Counted from the first letter of the stretch, positions 1 to 8,935 are shown. The stretch is DNA of 63,958 nucleotides from JAHCIE01 sp034431435 (GCA_034431435.1 DAOUDG010000019.1:1-63958), one strand, 5' to 3'. Program-made: numbers and translations. Notes: generated by a model from the letters alone, not told the origin.

Positions 1-186
1 GGGCGGCGCGCTGACGGCCTGCGGGGGCCGCGGCGACGCGGGGGTGGGCAGGGACGTGGGCGCAGGCGTGGGCGGCGTCGATGGGCGGGCGAGACTGTGG
101 GGCGCGGGCGGCGGCAGGGGCGAGTCATCGGCGCGGCGCGGCTCGTCGGGCAGGGGCTTGGGCTGCTGGGGGTCGAATGTGGACAT
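1..186 (-). CDS. Proline-rich protein, N-terminal part only
   Basis: An ATG at 186 is preceded by GAGGA at 8-nt spacing, and the frame stays open for 62 codons to the window edge. The visible residues are dominated by Pro, Ala, Ser and Thr, start MSTFDPQQPKPLPDEP, and contain no hydrophobic segment or recognisable domain. Such tails often precede a membrane segment or an FHA or kinase domain in related bacteria, but nothing here shows which. The gene starts 22 bp beyond the stop of the phosphatase-like gene on the same strand, so the two are probably cotranscribed. Function is unknown. Confidence 0.6.
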   Translation of the reverse strand, partial: MSTFDPQQPKPLPDEPRRADDSPLPPPAPHSLARPSTPPTPAPTSLPTPASPRPPQAVSAPP

Positions 187-208
187 GCGGGTATCCTCAT
201 CTATGGCG

Positions 209-1513
209 CTAGACAATATCTTCCAGGTGCGCGGCCAGCCAGGGGACGAGCATCTCGGCCGGGCTGAGCGCGCCGTGGCGGCCGGGCAGCCTGTCGGGCG
301 GGGCGTGGATGCCCTCGGCTTGCAGCGAGTACGTCCCGCGCCCCACCAGGACCACGTCGCCGACACGGGCGAGCGCCTCGTCGTACCTCGGCGCGCCGAA
401 CAGACCCGCGTCGAGGGCGGCCAGGCTGTCCCAGGCCGCGAACTGCTGCGCCAGGTGGGTGTGCAGGTAATCGAGCAGGGCCGCTTTCTCGCCCTGGCGG
501 GCGTAGAGGTAGGCGGCGCGGGCTTCGCCCGTAGGCCCGAACAGCAGTCGGCGCGACAGGCCGGGATGGTGGGCCAGGTCGATGGCATCCGGGGGCCGCG
601 AGCGGACCTGGCCGTGGTCGGCGCAGAGGACGAGCAGCGTCCGCCGCCGCGCGCCGGAGGCCAGCCCGTCGAGCAGCTCGCGACCCAGCGAGAAGGCGAT
701 GTTGCGAATCTCGGCGGCGGCCATCTCGGTGTCGGGGCCGTAGTGGTGGGCGACGCTGTCGACGCCGGGCCAGTACACCGCCACCAGGGCCGGCTGCCCG
801 GCGCGCGCCGTCAGCAGATGGCGCACGCCGACCCACATGTCGGCGACGTTGACGTAGGGCAGCATCTGCGCGCCGCGATACTGAAGGCGCGACAGGCCGC
901 TGTCGAGGATGCTGGCGGGCAGCAGGGCGAAGGTGGGGATGCCCTGGGCGGCCAGAAGCTGGGCGACGCTGGGCACGGGGATGAAGGTGTCGTACTTGAG
1001 GCCGAGGGGAAGCAGCCCGCCCGACTGCTGTGCCCCGCGCGCGCTGAGCAGGATCATGTTGGCGGTGCGGGAAAACTCGGGCAGGAATAGCTCGTAGCCG
1101 AGCATGCCGTGGGCGGCGGGCGGCTGGCCGGTGGCAAAGGTGGTCGTGGCCGCGGTGGTGGTCGAGGGGAACACCGACGTCAGCGGAGCCAGGACACCCC
1201 CGCGCGCCACGCGGCTGAAGGCCAGATCGGGCTGAGCCGCCAGGGCCTCCTGCAAGGCCAGGTAGCCCAGGGCATCGAGGATGACGAAGACGATGCGGTC
1301 GACGCGGCCCCGCCAGGTCTCCCAGAGTGGCGGCCACAGCGTTGGCCCCGTTCCCAGGTCCACCCCCAGCAGCGCGGCCAGCGTCGGCGCGACGTTGGCG
1401 ATAGAGAGATCGTCGTAGGCGGGGAAGACGGCGTTGTCGTCCAGGCCGCCGAGGCCGGGCAGGCGTGTGACCTGGATGCGAGCCAGGCTCTGGGTAGCGA
1501 GGGGGTCGGGCAT
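209..1513 (-). CDS. Alkaline phosphatase superfamily hydrolase (nucleotide pyrophosphatase/phosphodiesterase-like)
   Basis: A 434-residue protein starting MPDPLATQ. The superfamily signatures are in order: a metal-binding Asp in VFVILDALGY (about residue 80), the nucleophile Thr in the SVFPSTTT stretch (about 118-120) followed by FATGQPPAAHG, WPGVDSVAHHYGP, and the metal-binding VLCADHGQV. This pattern fits the metal-dependent type I phosphodiesterase branch, which hydrolyses phosphodiester or phosphomonoester bonds. The substrate cannot be read from sequence. No signal peptide is seen, so it is probably cytosolic. An in-frame extension to 1609 and a second overlapping frame exist, but ATG 1513 sits 7 nt after a TACAAT box, which decides the start. 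There is no Shine-Dalgarno site. Confidence 0.82.
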   Translation of the reverse strand: MPDPLATQSLARIQVTRLPGLGGLDDNAVFPAYDDLSIANVAPTLAALLGVDLGTGPTLWPPLWETWRGRVDRIVFVILDALGYLALQEALAAQPDLAFSRVARGGVLAPLTSVFPSTTTAATTTFATGQPPAAHGMLGYELFLPEFSRTANMILLSARGAQQSGGLLPLGLKYDTFIPVPSVAQLLAAQGIPTFALLPASILDSGLSRLQYRGAQMLPYVNVADMWVGVRHLLTARAGQPALVAVYWPGVDSVAHHYGPDTEMAAAEIRNIAFSLGRELLDGLASGARRRTLLVLCADHGQVRSRPPDAIDLAHHPGLSRRLLFGPTGEARAAYLYARQGEKAALLDYLHTHLAQQFAAWDSLAALDAGLFGAPRYDEALARVGDVVLVGRGTYSLQAEGIHAPPDRLPGRHGALSPAEMLVPWLAAHLEDIV

Positions 1514-1520
1514 GACGCTG

Positions 1521-1549
1521 ATTGTAGCGGAGGCGCGACGGGGGAGCAA
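1521..1549 (-). promoter_or_regulatory. Sigma-70-type promoter, probably giving leaderless mRNA
   Basis: Minus strand reads TTGCTC (1549-1544), 17-nt spacer, TACAAT (1526-1521), then 7 nt, then the ATG at 1513. The predicted transcription start falls on or beside the start codon, and no Shine-Dalgarno sequence is present. This arrangement is typical of leaderless transcripts. Confidence 0.6.
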
Positions 1550-1555
1550 ACGGGC

Positions 1556-1597
1556 GCGTGATACGTGAGAACTCTCGATGTTGTTCACGTTGCACGC
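1556..1597. repeat. Imperfect inverted repeat, CACG-word family copy 1
   Basis: GCGTGATACGTGA (1556-1568) pairs with TCACGTTGCACGC (1585-1597) at 11 of 13 positions. It is followed by further CACG words up to about 1611. It lies between divergent genes. Related word-built inverted repeats occur at 4282-4346 and 60211-60280. Confidence 0.5.
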
Positions 1598-1616
1598 CTC
1601 ACGTTCCACGCATCGG

Positions 1617-1646
1617 TTGGCTCAGTGGCCCCTTTTCGGCTAGAAT
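1617..1646 (+). promoter_or_regulatory. Weak candidate promoter for glgP
   Basis: TTGGCT (1617-1622), 18-nt spacer, TAGAAT (1641-1646). This would give a leader of about 70 nt ahead of ATG 1725. The -35 match is only moderate. Confidence 0.35.
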
Positions 1647-1724
1647 AGGCTCACCGAGGTGGAGACGCGACACGTCGCGCCTCTGCCGCGCATATCTTCA
1701 TCGCCTTCAAGAGGTCTCTTTTCT

Positions 1725-4271
1725 ATGCAGTCATTTGGTCGTTTCTCCGTCTTGCCCGTGATGCCGGAGCGCCTGCGCGGGCTGCACGCGCTGGCCTACA
1801 ATCTGTGGTGGATGTGGCACACCGAGGCCCAGCAGTTGTACAGCGACATCGACCCGGCCCTGTGGGACGCCGTGCGCCACAATCCCGTGCGCTTCCTCAG
1901 CCGCGTCCAGTCGGAGCCTTTGGACCGCGCGGCCGACGATCCCGACTACCTGGCCCGCTACGACGCGGTCATGGCCGAGCTGACTCACTACATGGCCGCC
2001 GACGATACGTGGTTCCGACAGGCGCACCCCGACCAGGATGACATGGTGGTAGCGTACTTCTCGCCGGAGTTCGGCCTGCACGAGTCGCTGCCCATCTACT
2101 CTGGCGGCCTGGGCGTCCTGTCCGGCGACCAATGCAAGGAGGCCAGCGACCTGGGCCTGCCCTTCGTTGGCGTTGGTTTCCTCTACCCCCAGGGATACTT
2201 TATCCAACGCATTACCCAGGACGGCACACAGGAGGCTATCTACGAGAAGATGCACTTCTCGGAGGTGCCCGCTACGCCCGCCCTCACGCCCGACGGCCAG
2301 GAGATTCTCATCCACGTTGACCTGCCGGGGCGGCGCGTGTACGCCAAAGTGTGGCGGTTCCAGGTGGGGCGCGTCCGCCTGTACCTGATGGACACGGATG
2401 TCGATCTCAACGACCCGGCCGACCGCGACCTGGGCGCGAAGCTGTACGTGGGCGACCACGCCATGCGCCTGGCGCAAGAGGTCGTGTTGGGCGTGGGTGG
2501 GGTGCGCACGCTGCGCGCCCTGGGCATCCATCCCACGGTGTGGCACATGAACGAGGGGCACTCGGCCTTCCTCGGCCTGGAGCGCATCCGCGAGTTGGTG
2601 GAGGGCGAAGGGTTGACCTTCGAGGAGGCGCGGCAGGTCGTCGCCGCCGATACGGTGTTCACGACCCATACGCCGGTGGCAGCGGGTAACGAGGCCTTCA
2701 GCTTCGACCTGATGGAGCGTTTCTTCCATGCCTACTGGCCGTCGCTGGGTGTGGACCGCGACGAGTTCCTGGGCCTGGGCTACCACGAACAGGCCTGGGG
2801 CGCGACTTTCAGCATGACCGTCCTGGCGTTGGGCCTGTCGAGTTTTGCCAACGGCGTCAGCGCGCTCCACGGCGAGGTGTCGCGGGCCATGTGGCAGGAA
2901 TTGTGGCCTAACCTGCCCATAGATGAGGTCGAGATCACCCACATTACCAACGGCGTTCACACCGGCACCTGGATTGCGCCGGAGCTGGACGCCCTGTTCC
3001 AGACGTACCTGGGCGTCGACTGGAAGCGCCACGTGGACGACCCGGCCATGTGGCAGGGCGTGGACGCCATTCCCGACGCCGAGTTCTGGCAGGTCCACCT
3101 GGGCCTGAAGCGCAAGCTCGTCGAGCGCGCCCGCCAGGAGATAGTCCGCCACCGCGAGTTGCTCGGCGAGGGGCCGCGCGCCCTGGCCGAGGCCGCCCGC
3201 TTTCTGGACCCCGACGCGCTGACCATCGGCTTCGCCCGCCGCTTCGCCACCTATAAGCGCGCTACCTTGTTCATGAGCGACTTGCAGCGCCTGTACCGCG
3301 TTCTGGCGCAGGAAGGGCGGCCGGTCCAGTTCATCTTCGCCGGCAAGGCCCACCCCGCCGACGAGCCGGGCAAGGCGTTGATTCGCGCCGTCTATCGGCT
3401 GGCAGCGACCGAGGAGTTTGCGGGGCGTATCTTGTTCCTCGAAGGCTATGACATGGAGATCGCCCGCTACCTGGTGCAGGGCGCGGACGTGTGGCTCAAC
3501 AATCCCACGCGCCCCCGCGAGGCCAGCGGCACCAGCGGCGAGAAGGCCGCTCTCAATGGCGGCCTCAACTTCAGTATCCTGGACGGCTGGTGGGCCGAGG
3601 GCTACAACGGCCACAATGGCTGGGCTATCGGTGACGGACGCCTGTACGCCAGTGAGGAGTTGCAGACCGAGGCCGACTCCGTCTCCCTGTACGATACGCT
3701 GGAGCACAAGATTGTCCCCCTGTACTACGACCAGACCGAGGGTGTGCCCCTCGCCTGGATCAAGATGGTCAAGGACAACCTCAAGACCCTGACCTGGCAA
3801 TTCAGCGCGACCCGCATGATGAAGGAGTACACCCTGGAGCTGTATCTGCCCGCCAATAGCTACGGTCTGGCCATGCGTAGCGACGGCTACAGCGGCGCGA
3901 GGGAGATTGTCGCCTGGCAGGACACTCTAGATGAGACGTGGCACGAGTTGTCCCTGGCTGTGGACGCGCCGCGCGAGGGGCAGTTGACGGTCGGGGCGAG
4001 CGTGCCGGTGACGGCGCGGGTACGGCTCGGCAGCCTGGCCCCGGAGGATGTGCTGGTCGAGGCGCTGACCTGGCAGCCCAACGGCTCGTCGGGCCTGCCC
4101 GGCCTCCAGGTGACGCCGCTCAAGATGGTAGGGCGCGACGGCGACGTGACGGTGTACCGGGGCGAGCTTCAGGCGCGCACCAGCGGCTCGCTGGCCTACA
4201 CCGTGCGCGTGCTGCCCTTCCACCCCAAGCTGGGCCGCAAGCACGCCACGCGCCGCGTGCGGTGGGCATGA
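1725..4271 (+). CDS. glgP: Alpha-glucan (glycogen/maltodextrin) phosphorylase
   Basis: An 848-residue GT35-family phosphorylase that releases glucose-1-phosphate from alpha-1,4-glucans using pyridoxal phosphate. The start MQSFGRFSVLPVMPERL matches the divergent short bacterial/archaeal subfamily, which lacks the long N-terminal regulatory region. Visible signatures are PEFGLHESLPIYSGGLG (about 114-130), WHMNEGHSAF, THTPVAAGNE, the FARRFATYKR phosphate-site segment, and the PLP site GTSGEKAALNGG with Lys at about 607. The ATG at 1725 has AAGAGG 11-12 nt upstream, so the 22-codon upstream extension is left out. Glycoside hydrolases lie elsewhere in the window, but no other glycogen gene is adjacent. 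It is separated from glcD by a 98-bp gap holding a 12-bp inverted repeat. Confidence 0.95.
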   Translation: MQSFGRFSVLPVMPERLRGLHALAYNLWWMWHTEAQQLYSDIDPALWDAVRHNPVRFLSRVQSEPLDRAADDPDYLARYDAVMAELTHYMAADDTWFRQAHPDQDDMVVAYFSPEFGLHESLPIYSGGLGVLSGDQCKEASDLGLPFVGVGFLYPQGYFIQRITQDGTQEAIYEKMHFSEVPATPALTPDGQEILIHVDLPGRRVYAKVWRFQVGRVRLYLMDTDVDLNDPADRDLGAKLYVGDHAMRLAQEVVLGVGGVRTLRALGIHPTVWHMNEGHSAFLGLERIRELVEGEGLTFEEARQVVAADTVFTTHTPVAAGNEAFSFDLMERFFHAYWPSLGVDRDEFLGLGYHEQAWGATFSMTVLALGLSSFANGVSALHGEVSRAMWQELWPNLPIDEVEITHITNGVHTGTWIAPELDALFQTYLGVDWKRHVDDPAMWQGVDAIPDAEFWQVHLGLKRKLVERARQEIVRHRELLGEGPRALAEAARFLDPDALTIGFARRFATYKRATLFMSDLQRLYRVLAQEGRPVQFIFAGKAHPADEPGKALIRAVYRLAATEEFAGRILFLEGYDMEIARYLVQGADVWLNNPTRPREASGTSGEKAALNGGLNFSILDGWWAEGYNGHNGWAIGDGRLYASEELQTEADSVSLYDTLEHKIVPLYYDQTEGVPLAWIKMVKDNLKTLTWQFSATRMMKEYTLELYLPANSYGLAMRSDGYSGAREIVAWQDTLDETWHELSLAVDAPREGQLTVGASVPVTARVRLGSLAPEDVLVEALTWQPNGSSGLPGLQVTPLKMVGRDGDVTVYRGELQARTSGSLAYTVRVLPFHPKLGRKHATRRVRWA

Positions 4272-4281
4272 GAAGGGGAGG

Positions 4282-4346
4282 CGTGAGGCGTGAGATGAGG
4301 AGATGGGCGAATAGAGAGCAGCGCTTGAAGGTTATCACGCCTCACG
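4282..4346. repeat. 12-bp perfect inverted repeat, CACG-word family copy 2
   Basis: CGTGAGGCGTGA (4282-4293) is perfectly complementary to TCACGCCTCACG (4335-4346), with a 41-nt loop. It lies just after the glgP stop. No T-run follows, so it is not a canonical intrinsic terminator. Confidence 0.6.
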
Positions 4347-4369
4347 TTTCGTAAGAGAAGGAGACGGGC

Positions 4370-5818
4370 ATGGACAACGCCTCTATCTTGACCCGATTGC
4401 AGGCCATCCTCGGCCCCGACGGTGTGCTGCACCGCCCGGAAGACGTGGCCCTCTACGAGTATGATGGCGCGCTGGACAAGGCCCGTCCCGACTTCGTCGT
4501 CTTCCCCGCGACGACGCAGCAGGTGGCGGCCGTGGTCCGGGTTGCCAACGCAGCAGGCCTGCCCTTCATGCCACGCGGCGCGGGCACGGGCCTGTCGGGT
4601 GGGGCGGTTGCCATCGAGGGCGGCATCGTCGTCTCCTTCGCCCGCATGAACCAGATTCTAGACATTGATCTCGCCAACCAGCGGGCGACGGTGCAGCCGG
4701 GCGTCGTCAACATCGACGTGACCAACGCTGTCAGCGGCGACGGCTTCTACTACGTGCCCGACCCATCCAGCCAGCGCGCCTGCACCATCGGCGGCAATAT
4801 CGCCGAGAACTCCGGTGGCCCCCATTGCCTGGCCTACGGCGTGACCGCCAATCACACCCTGACGCTGGAGGTCGTGCTGCCCGACGGCGAGGTTGTCGAC
4901 CTGGGGCTGCCCACCGCCGACCCACCGGGCTACGACCTGACGGGCCTGATGGTCGGCTCGGAGGGCACGCTCGGCCTGGTGACGGAGGCCGTGGTGCGGC
5001 TCGTCCACCTACCGGAGACGGTCACAACGCTGCTGGCCGTGTTCGACGACGTGAACGAGGCCAGCAATGCGGTGTCGGCCATCATCGCCGACGGGACCAT
5101 CCCGGCCGCCCTGGAGATGATGGACAACGTCGCCATTCGCGCCGTCGAGGCGGCCAAGAAGTGCGGCTATCCGACCGACGCGGCGGCGGTGCTGCTCATC
5201 GACCTGGAGGGCTTCCACGATGGTATCCAGGAGCTGACCGCCCACGTGGGCGAGCTGTGCCGACGCAACGGCGCGCGGGAGATTCGCCCGGCGAAGAGCG
5301 CGGCGGAGCGCGACAAGCTGTGGTCGGGGCGCAAGGGGGCCTTCGGCGCGATGGGTCGCCTGTCGCCGTCGTACTACGTGCAGGACGGCGTCATCCCGCG
5401 CACCAGGCTGCCCCAGGTGCTGCGCCGCATCGGCGAGATCGGCGCGGAGTACGGCTTCACCATCGCCAACGTATTCCATGCCGGCGACGGCAACCTGCAT
5501 CCGCTGATTCTGTTCGACGAGCGCGACCCGACCCAGGTGCGCGGCGTCGTCAAGGCTGGCTCCGCCATCCTGCGCGCCTGCGTCGAGGCGGGCGGCTCCA
5601 TCAGCGGCGAGCATGGCATCGGCGTCGAGAAGCGCGAGGACATGTGCGAGCAGTTCAGCGGTGAGGACCTGCGGGCCATGGCGCAAGTCAAGGCGGCCTT
5701 CAACCCACTCAACCTGTGCAACCCTGGCAAGGTCTTCCCGACCTCCAAGGCCTGCTATGAGGTGGGCAAGCGTCATCGCCGCCTGCCCCGCGTCGTCGAA
5801 GAAGACCACACCCTCTGA
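4370..5818 (+). CDS. glcD: FAD-linked oxidase, glycolate oxidase subunit GlcD
   Basis: 482 residues of the VAO/PCMH flavoprotein fold. It should oxidise glycolate, D-lactate or another 2-hydroxyacid and pass electrons to GlcE and GlcF. The N-terminal FAD site shows PRGAGTGLSGGAV (about 70-82), then TIGGNIAENSGGPHCLAYG and GSEGTLGLVTEAV. The C-terminal part carries FHAGDGNLHP and GSISGEHGIGVEKRE, typical of GlcD. AAGGAG lies 8-10 nt before ATG 4370. It is first of the operon glcD-glcE-DUF6504-glcF. The substrate is assigned from operon structure, so D-lactate dehydrogenase activity remains possible. Confidence 0.93.
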   Translation: MDNASILTRLQAILGPDGVLHRPEDVALYEYDGALDKARPDFVVFPATTQQVAAVVRVANAAGLPFMPRGAGTGLSGGAVAIEGGIVVSFARMNQILDIDLANQRATVQPGVVNIDVTNAVSGDGFYYVPDPSSQRACTIGGNIAENSGGPHCLAYGVTANHTLTLEVVLPDGEVVDLGLPTADPPGYDLTGLMVGSEGTLGLVTEAVVRLVHLPETVTTLLAVFDDVNEASNAVSAIIADGTIPAALEMMDNVAIRAVEAAKKCGYPTDAAAVLLIDLEGFHDGIQELTAHVGELCRRNGAREIRPAKSAAERDKLWSGRKGAFGAMGRLSPSYYVQDGVIPRTRLPQVLRRIGEIGAEYGFTIANVFHAGDGNLHPLILFDERDPTQVRGVVKAGSAILRACVEAGGSISGEHGIGVEKREDMCEQFSGEDLRAMAQVKAAFNPLNLCNPGKVFPTSKACYEVGKRHRRLPRVVEEDHTL

Positions 5819-5825
5819 GGATACC

Positions 5826-7181
5826 ATGACCGACATCGCCGTGGCCCTGGACCGCCTGGCCGAGAAAGTCGGCGCAGACAACATCGTCACCGACGCGGAG
5901 ATGCTGTCCCGCCTCGCCGTCGATGGCGTGATGCCCTCCCTGCTCGTTCATCCCGCCGACGAGGATGGCGTGGCGGCCACCCTGGCCTGGGCCAACGCCG
6001 CCGGGCTGGCCGTCATTCCGCGCGGCGCGGGCACAGCGATGGGCCTGGGCATGCCGCCACGCCGCGCCGACGTCATCCTGAGCCTGGAGCGGCTGAACGC
6101 GATTCTCGAGTACGAGCCGGCCGACCTGACAGTGACGGCGCAGGCGGGGGTCAGCCTGGGTCAGTTGCAGGCCACCCTTGCCGAGCGCGGGCAGTGGCTG
6201 CCTCTCGACCCGCCGCGCGGCGCAGCACGCAGCGCCGGCGGTATCATCGCTACCGCCGCCGCCGGTCCCCATCGCCTCGGCTTCGGCACGCCCCGCGACC
6301 GGGTCATCGGCCTGCGCATCGCCGAGGCCGATGGCATGACCTTCCTGGGCGGGGCGAAGGTAGTCAAGAACGTGGCGGGCTATGACCTGCCCAAGCTGGC
6401 CGTTGGCTCGCTGGGCACGCTGGGCGTGTTCACCGAGGCGACCTTCAAGCTGCTGCCCCTGCCGCGCCAGTGGGGCACGGCGGTCATCCCCTGCCCCGAT
6501 ATTCCGACGGCGGCCCGCATCGTCGCCCAGGTCCTTACCTCACCGTTGACCCCGGTCGCCCTCTGCATCCTCGACGCGGGCGGCGTCATGCAACTCTTGA
6601 TGGACGCGCCCGGTGTCGTCCCGGCCGGGACAACGGTGTTGCTGCTGGCGCGCTTCGGCGGCATCCCCCAGGCGGTGCAGCGCCAGCTGGGCGACCTGCG
6701 CGGCCTGGCCCGCGACGCCGGGGCGAGCCAGGACGAGATGGACGACGACACGGCCCTGTGGCAGGCAGCGGCCGACCTGCCCGCGGCGGCCACGGCGGCG
6801 CGGGCCGCGCGGGTCAAGATCGCCGTGCTGCCGTCGCGGGTGGCCGAGGCGATGGCCGCCGGGCAGGCCGTGGGACAGCAGCACATGAAGGCCGTGGCGC
6901 AGATCGCCTACGCGGGCAATGGCCTGGTGTACACGACGCTGCGGGGCTACGGTCCCGACGCCGAGCGCAACGAGCGGCTGGCGCAGGCGGTAGCCGCGTT
7001 GCGGACGGCCATCGCGGGGCTGGGCGGTACAACGGTGGTCGAGCACGCGCCCCTGGCCGTCAAGCAGGTCGTGGACGTGTGGGGGCCAACTCGCCCCGAC
7101 TTCCGCCTGATGCGCGCCCTCAAGGACGAGTTCGACCCGCAACGGACGCTGAACCCAGGCAGGTTTGCGGGGGGGATTTAG
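5826..7181 (+). CDS. glcE: FAD-binding subunit GlcE of glycolate oxidase
   Basis: 451 residues. The PCMH-type FAD domain shows IPRGAGTAMGLGMPPRRADV (about 60-80), an RSAGGIIATAAAGPHRLGFG segment, and FLGGAKVVKNVAGYDLPKL followed by GSLGTLGVFTEATFKL, which are close to GlcE. The C-terminal DEFDPQRTLNPGRF is the usual family end. Proteobacterial GlcE is usually about 350 residues, so this one is roughly 100 longer, with the extra length in the substrate-domain half. ATG 5826 lies 7 bp after the glcD stop. An upstream in-frame extension overlapping glcD is not used. Confidence 0.88.
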   Translation: MTDIAVALDRLAEKVGADNIVTDAEMLSRLAVDGVMPSLLVHPADEDGVAATLAWANAAGLAVIPRGAGTAMGLGMPPRRADVILSLERLNAILEYEPADLTVTAQAGVSLGQLQATLAERGQWLPLDPPRGAARSAGGIIATAAAGPHRLGFGTPRDRVIGLRIAEADGMTFLGGAKVVKNVAGYDLPKLAVGSLGTLGVFTEATFKLLPLPRQWGTAVIPCPDIPTAARIVAQVLTSPLTPVALCILDAGGVMQLLMDAPGVVPAGTTVLLLARFGGIPQAVQRQLGDLRGLARDAGASQDEMDDDTALWQAAADLPAAATAARAARVKIAVLPSRVAEAMAAGQAVGQQHMKAVAQIAYAGNGLVYTTLRGYGPDAERNERLAQAVAALRTAIAGLGGTTVVEHAPLAVKQVVDVWGPTRPDFRLMRALKDEFDPQRTLNPGRFAGGI

Positions 7182-7199
7182 CGCAGGGAGTGGACGGCT

Positions 7200-7508
7200 A
7201 TGGCCGACAGTGATCCACCGCAGGACGAGTCCGCCGCCTTCATCTCCGAACCCATCCGCGTCGAGTACGACAGGGAGAAGATGGGGCCGACAAGCTTCGT
7301 GTGGCGCGGGACGCGCTACGCGGTGGTCGAGGTGGTCGAGGCGTGGCAGGACTGGTCCGTGCCTGACTACGCCCACGTCCACGGCTGGATTCACCGCCGC
7401 CACCGCAACTATTACGTCGTCCGTACCGCCGATGACCACGTATTTGAGATGTACCTCGACCGGCCGCCGGGCCGCCGTGATTGGGTGTTATTGAAACAAC
7501 GGGCGTGA
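7200..7508 (+). CDS. DUF6504-like small protein
   Basis: 102 residues between glcE and glcF on the same strand. The core, EPIRVEYDREKMGPTSFVWRG through VHGWIHRRHRNYYVV to FEMYLDR and WVLLKQ, looks like a compact beta-rich domain with conserved Trp and Tyr, which I recognise as the DUF6504 type. There is no membrane segment or cysteine motif. ATG 7200 lies 18 bp after the glcE stop, and the glcF start follows 15 bp after this stop. Its placement inside the operon suggests an accessory role, but no function is known. Confidence 0.75.
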   Translation: MADSDPPQDESAAFISEPIRVEYDREKMGPTSFVWRGTRYAVVEVVEAWQDWSVPDYAHVHGWIHRRHRNYYVVRTADDHVFEMYLDRPPGRRDWVLLKQRA

Positions 7509-7523
7509 TTGCAGGAGCGCAGC

Positions 7524-8891
7524 ATGCAGAGTCCGATCGAACTCATTGACGCCACCGAGCGACCCAGTCTGTGGTCCAGGGACACGCGGACGGGCGCGGG
7601 CTACCCGGTGGCGGAGCCGCCCGACTACGACGAGATTCTGCGCTGCACCCATTGCGGCCTGTGCCTCAACCAGTGCCCAACCTACCGCGTGTTGCGCATC
7701 GAGGCCGACTCGCCGCGCGGCCGCCTGTACCAGATGCGCGGCGTCCACGAGGGCCGCGCCGAGGTGACGGTGGACTTCGCCGAGCACATGTTCGTGTGCC
7801 TCGCCTGCCGCGCCTGCGAGACGGCCTGCCCGGCCACGGTGCGCTTCGGCCGTCTGGTCGAGCAGGCGCGCGCCCAGGTCGAGGCGGTCAATGCGGGCCG
7901 CCGCCCGCCGTGGCAGCGCGCCCTGCGCGCCGCCGTCTTCCAGCAACTCCTGCCCTACCCGTCGCGCCTGCGGGCGGTGGCCGAGATGAGCCGTCTGTAC
8001 CAGACGAGCGGGGCGCAGAGTCTGGTACAGCGGAGCGGCCTGCTCAAGCGACTGCCGGGCGGCCTGGATGCCCGCGACGAGCTGATGCCCCCGCTGCCCG
8101 ACCAGTTCTTTAGCGCGCGAGGCCAGCGTTACGGCGCGCTGGGCAAGTATCGCGGGCGGGTCGCATTATTCAACGGCTGCATCATGCCCCTGGCCTATGG
8201 GCCGACCCAGGAGGCAACGGTACGTGTCCTCCAACGCAACGGCCTGGAGGTCGTCGTGCCGGGCGAGCAGATCTGCTGCGGTGCGCTGGCGATCCACGCC
8301 GGTGAGCGCGACCAGGGCAAGGCCCAGGCCAGGCGCAACATCGAGGCCTTCGAGGCGTTGGACATCGACGCCATCATCATCAACGCGGCGGGCTGTGGCT
8401 GCGCCCTCAAGGAGTACGGCGAACTGCTCCAGCACGACCCGCAATGGGCGGAGCGCGCCCATCGCTTCAGCGCCAGGGTCAAGGACGTCACCGAGTACCT
8501 GAGCGAGATTGGCCTGCGGCCGCCCACCGGCCGTATCGCCAGGCGCGTCACCTATCAGGACCCGTGCCACCTTGCCCACGGCCAGGGCGTCCGCGCCCAA
8601 CCTCGCGAGTTGCTGAAGGCCATCCCTGGCCTGCAACTGGTGGAGATGCGCGACTCCGACCGCTGCTGCGGCTCGGCGGGCATCTACAACATCACCAACC
8701 CCGACCTGTCGCAGCAGGTGCTGGGCGAGAAGATGGTCAACGTCAAGGCAACGCGCGCCGACATGATCGTGTCGGCCAACCCCGGCTGCATCATGCAGTT
8801 GGAAGCGGGCTGCCGCCGCGACGGCGTGGCGGCCGAGGTGAGGCACGTCGTCGATCTGCTCGACGAGGCATACCGGCTGGGCGAGGCTTGA
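7524..8891 (+). CDS. glcF: Iron-sulfur subunit GlcF of glycolate oxidase
   Basis: 455 residues. Two ferredoxin-type 4Fe-4S motifs lie near the N terminus: CTHCGLCLNQCPTYR and CLACRACETACPATV (about residues 42-100). Two CCG domains follow, visible as EQICCGALAIHAG, then NAAGCGCALKEYG, YQDPCHLAHGQG and DRCCGSAGIYN. This is the electron-transfer subunit that links GlcDE to the quinone pool at the inner membrane face. The start is ATG 7524 with GGAG 7 nt upstream, in preference to the upstream TTG at 7509. It directly abuts the methyltransferase gene. Confidence 0.93.
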   Translation: MQSPIELIDATERPSLWSRDTRTGAGYPVAEPPDYDEILRCTHCGLCLNQCPTYRVLRIEADSPRGRLYQMRGVHEGRAEVTVDFAEHMFVCLACRACETACPATVRFGRLVEQARAQVEAVNAGRRPPWQRALRAAVFQQLLPYPSRLRAVAEMSRLYQTSGAQSLVQRSGLLKRLPGGLDARDELMPPLPDQFFSARGQRYGALGKYRGRVALFNGCIMPLAYGPTQEATVRVLQRNGLEVVVPGEQICCGALAIHAGERDQGKAQARRNIEAFEALDIDAIIINAAGCGCALKEYGELLQHDPQWAERAHRFSARVKDVTEYLSEIGLRPPTGRIARRVTYQDPCHLAHGQGVRAQPRELLKAIPGLQLVEMRDSDRCCGSAGIYNITNPDLSQQVLGEKMVNVKATRADMIVSANPGCIMQLEAGCRRDGVAAEVRHVVDLLDEAYRLGEA

Positions 8892-8935
8892 GTGGGTGGT
8901 GGTCGGTCGTCGGTGGGCGGTCGTCGACCGCCACG
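8892..8935. repeat. Low-complexity GGTCGTCGG word repeat
   Basis: The words GGTGGTCGGTCGTCGG and GGGCGGTCGTCG recur at the junction of glcF and the methyltransferase. It resembles the other short-word repeats at gene borders in this window, but here it overlaps the likely coding start. Confidence 0.4.

Noticed and set aside
44..1090. 348-codon plus-strand frame
   Set aside because: It is a high-GC shadow of the phosphatase-like gene on the other strand, with no domain and no ribosome-binding site.
201..1595. 464-codon minus frame overlapping the phosphatase
   Set aside because: It is Arg/Pro-rich, lacks all superfamily motifs, and is the neighbouring frame of the real gene.
1731..3800. 689-codon minus-strand frame
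   Set aside because: It is a shadow of glgP, whose PLP site and other signatures are intact on the plus strand.
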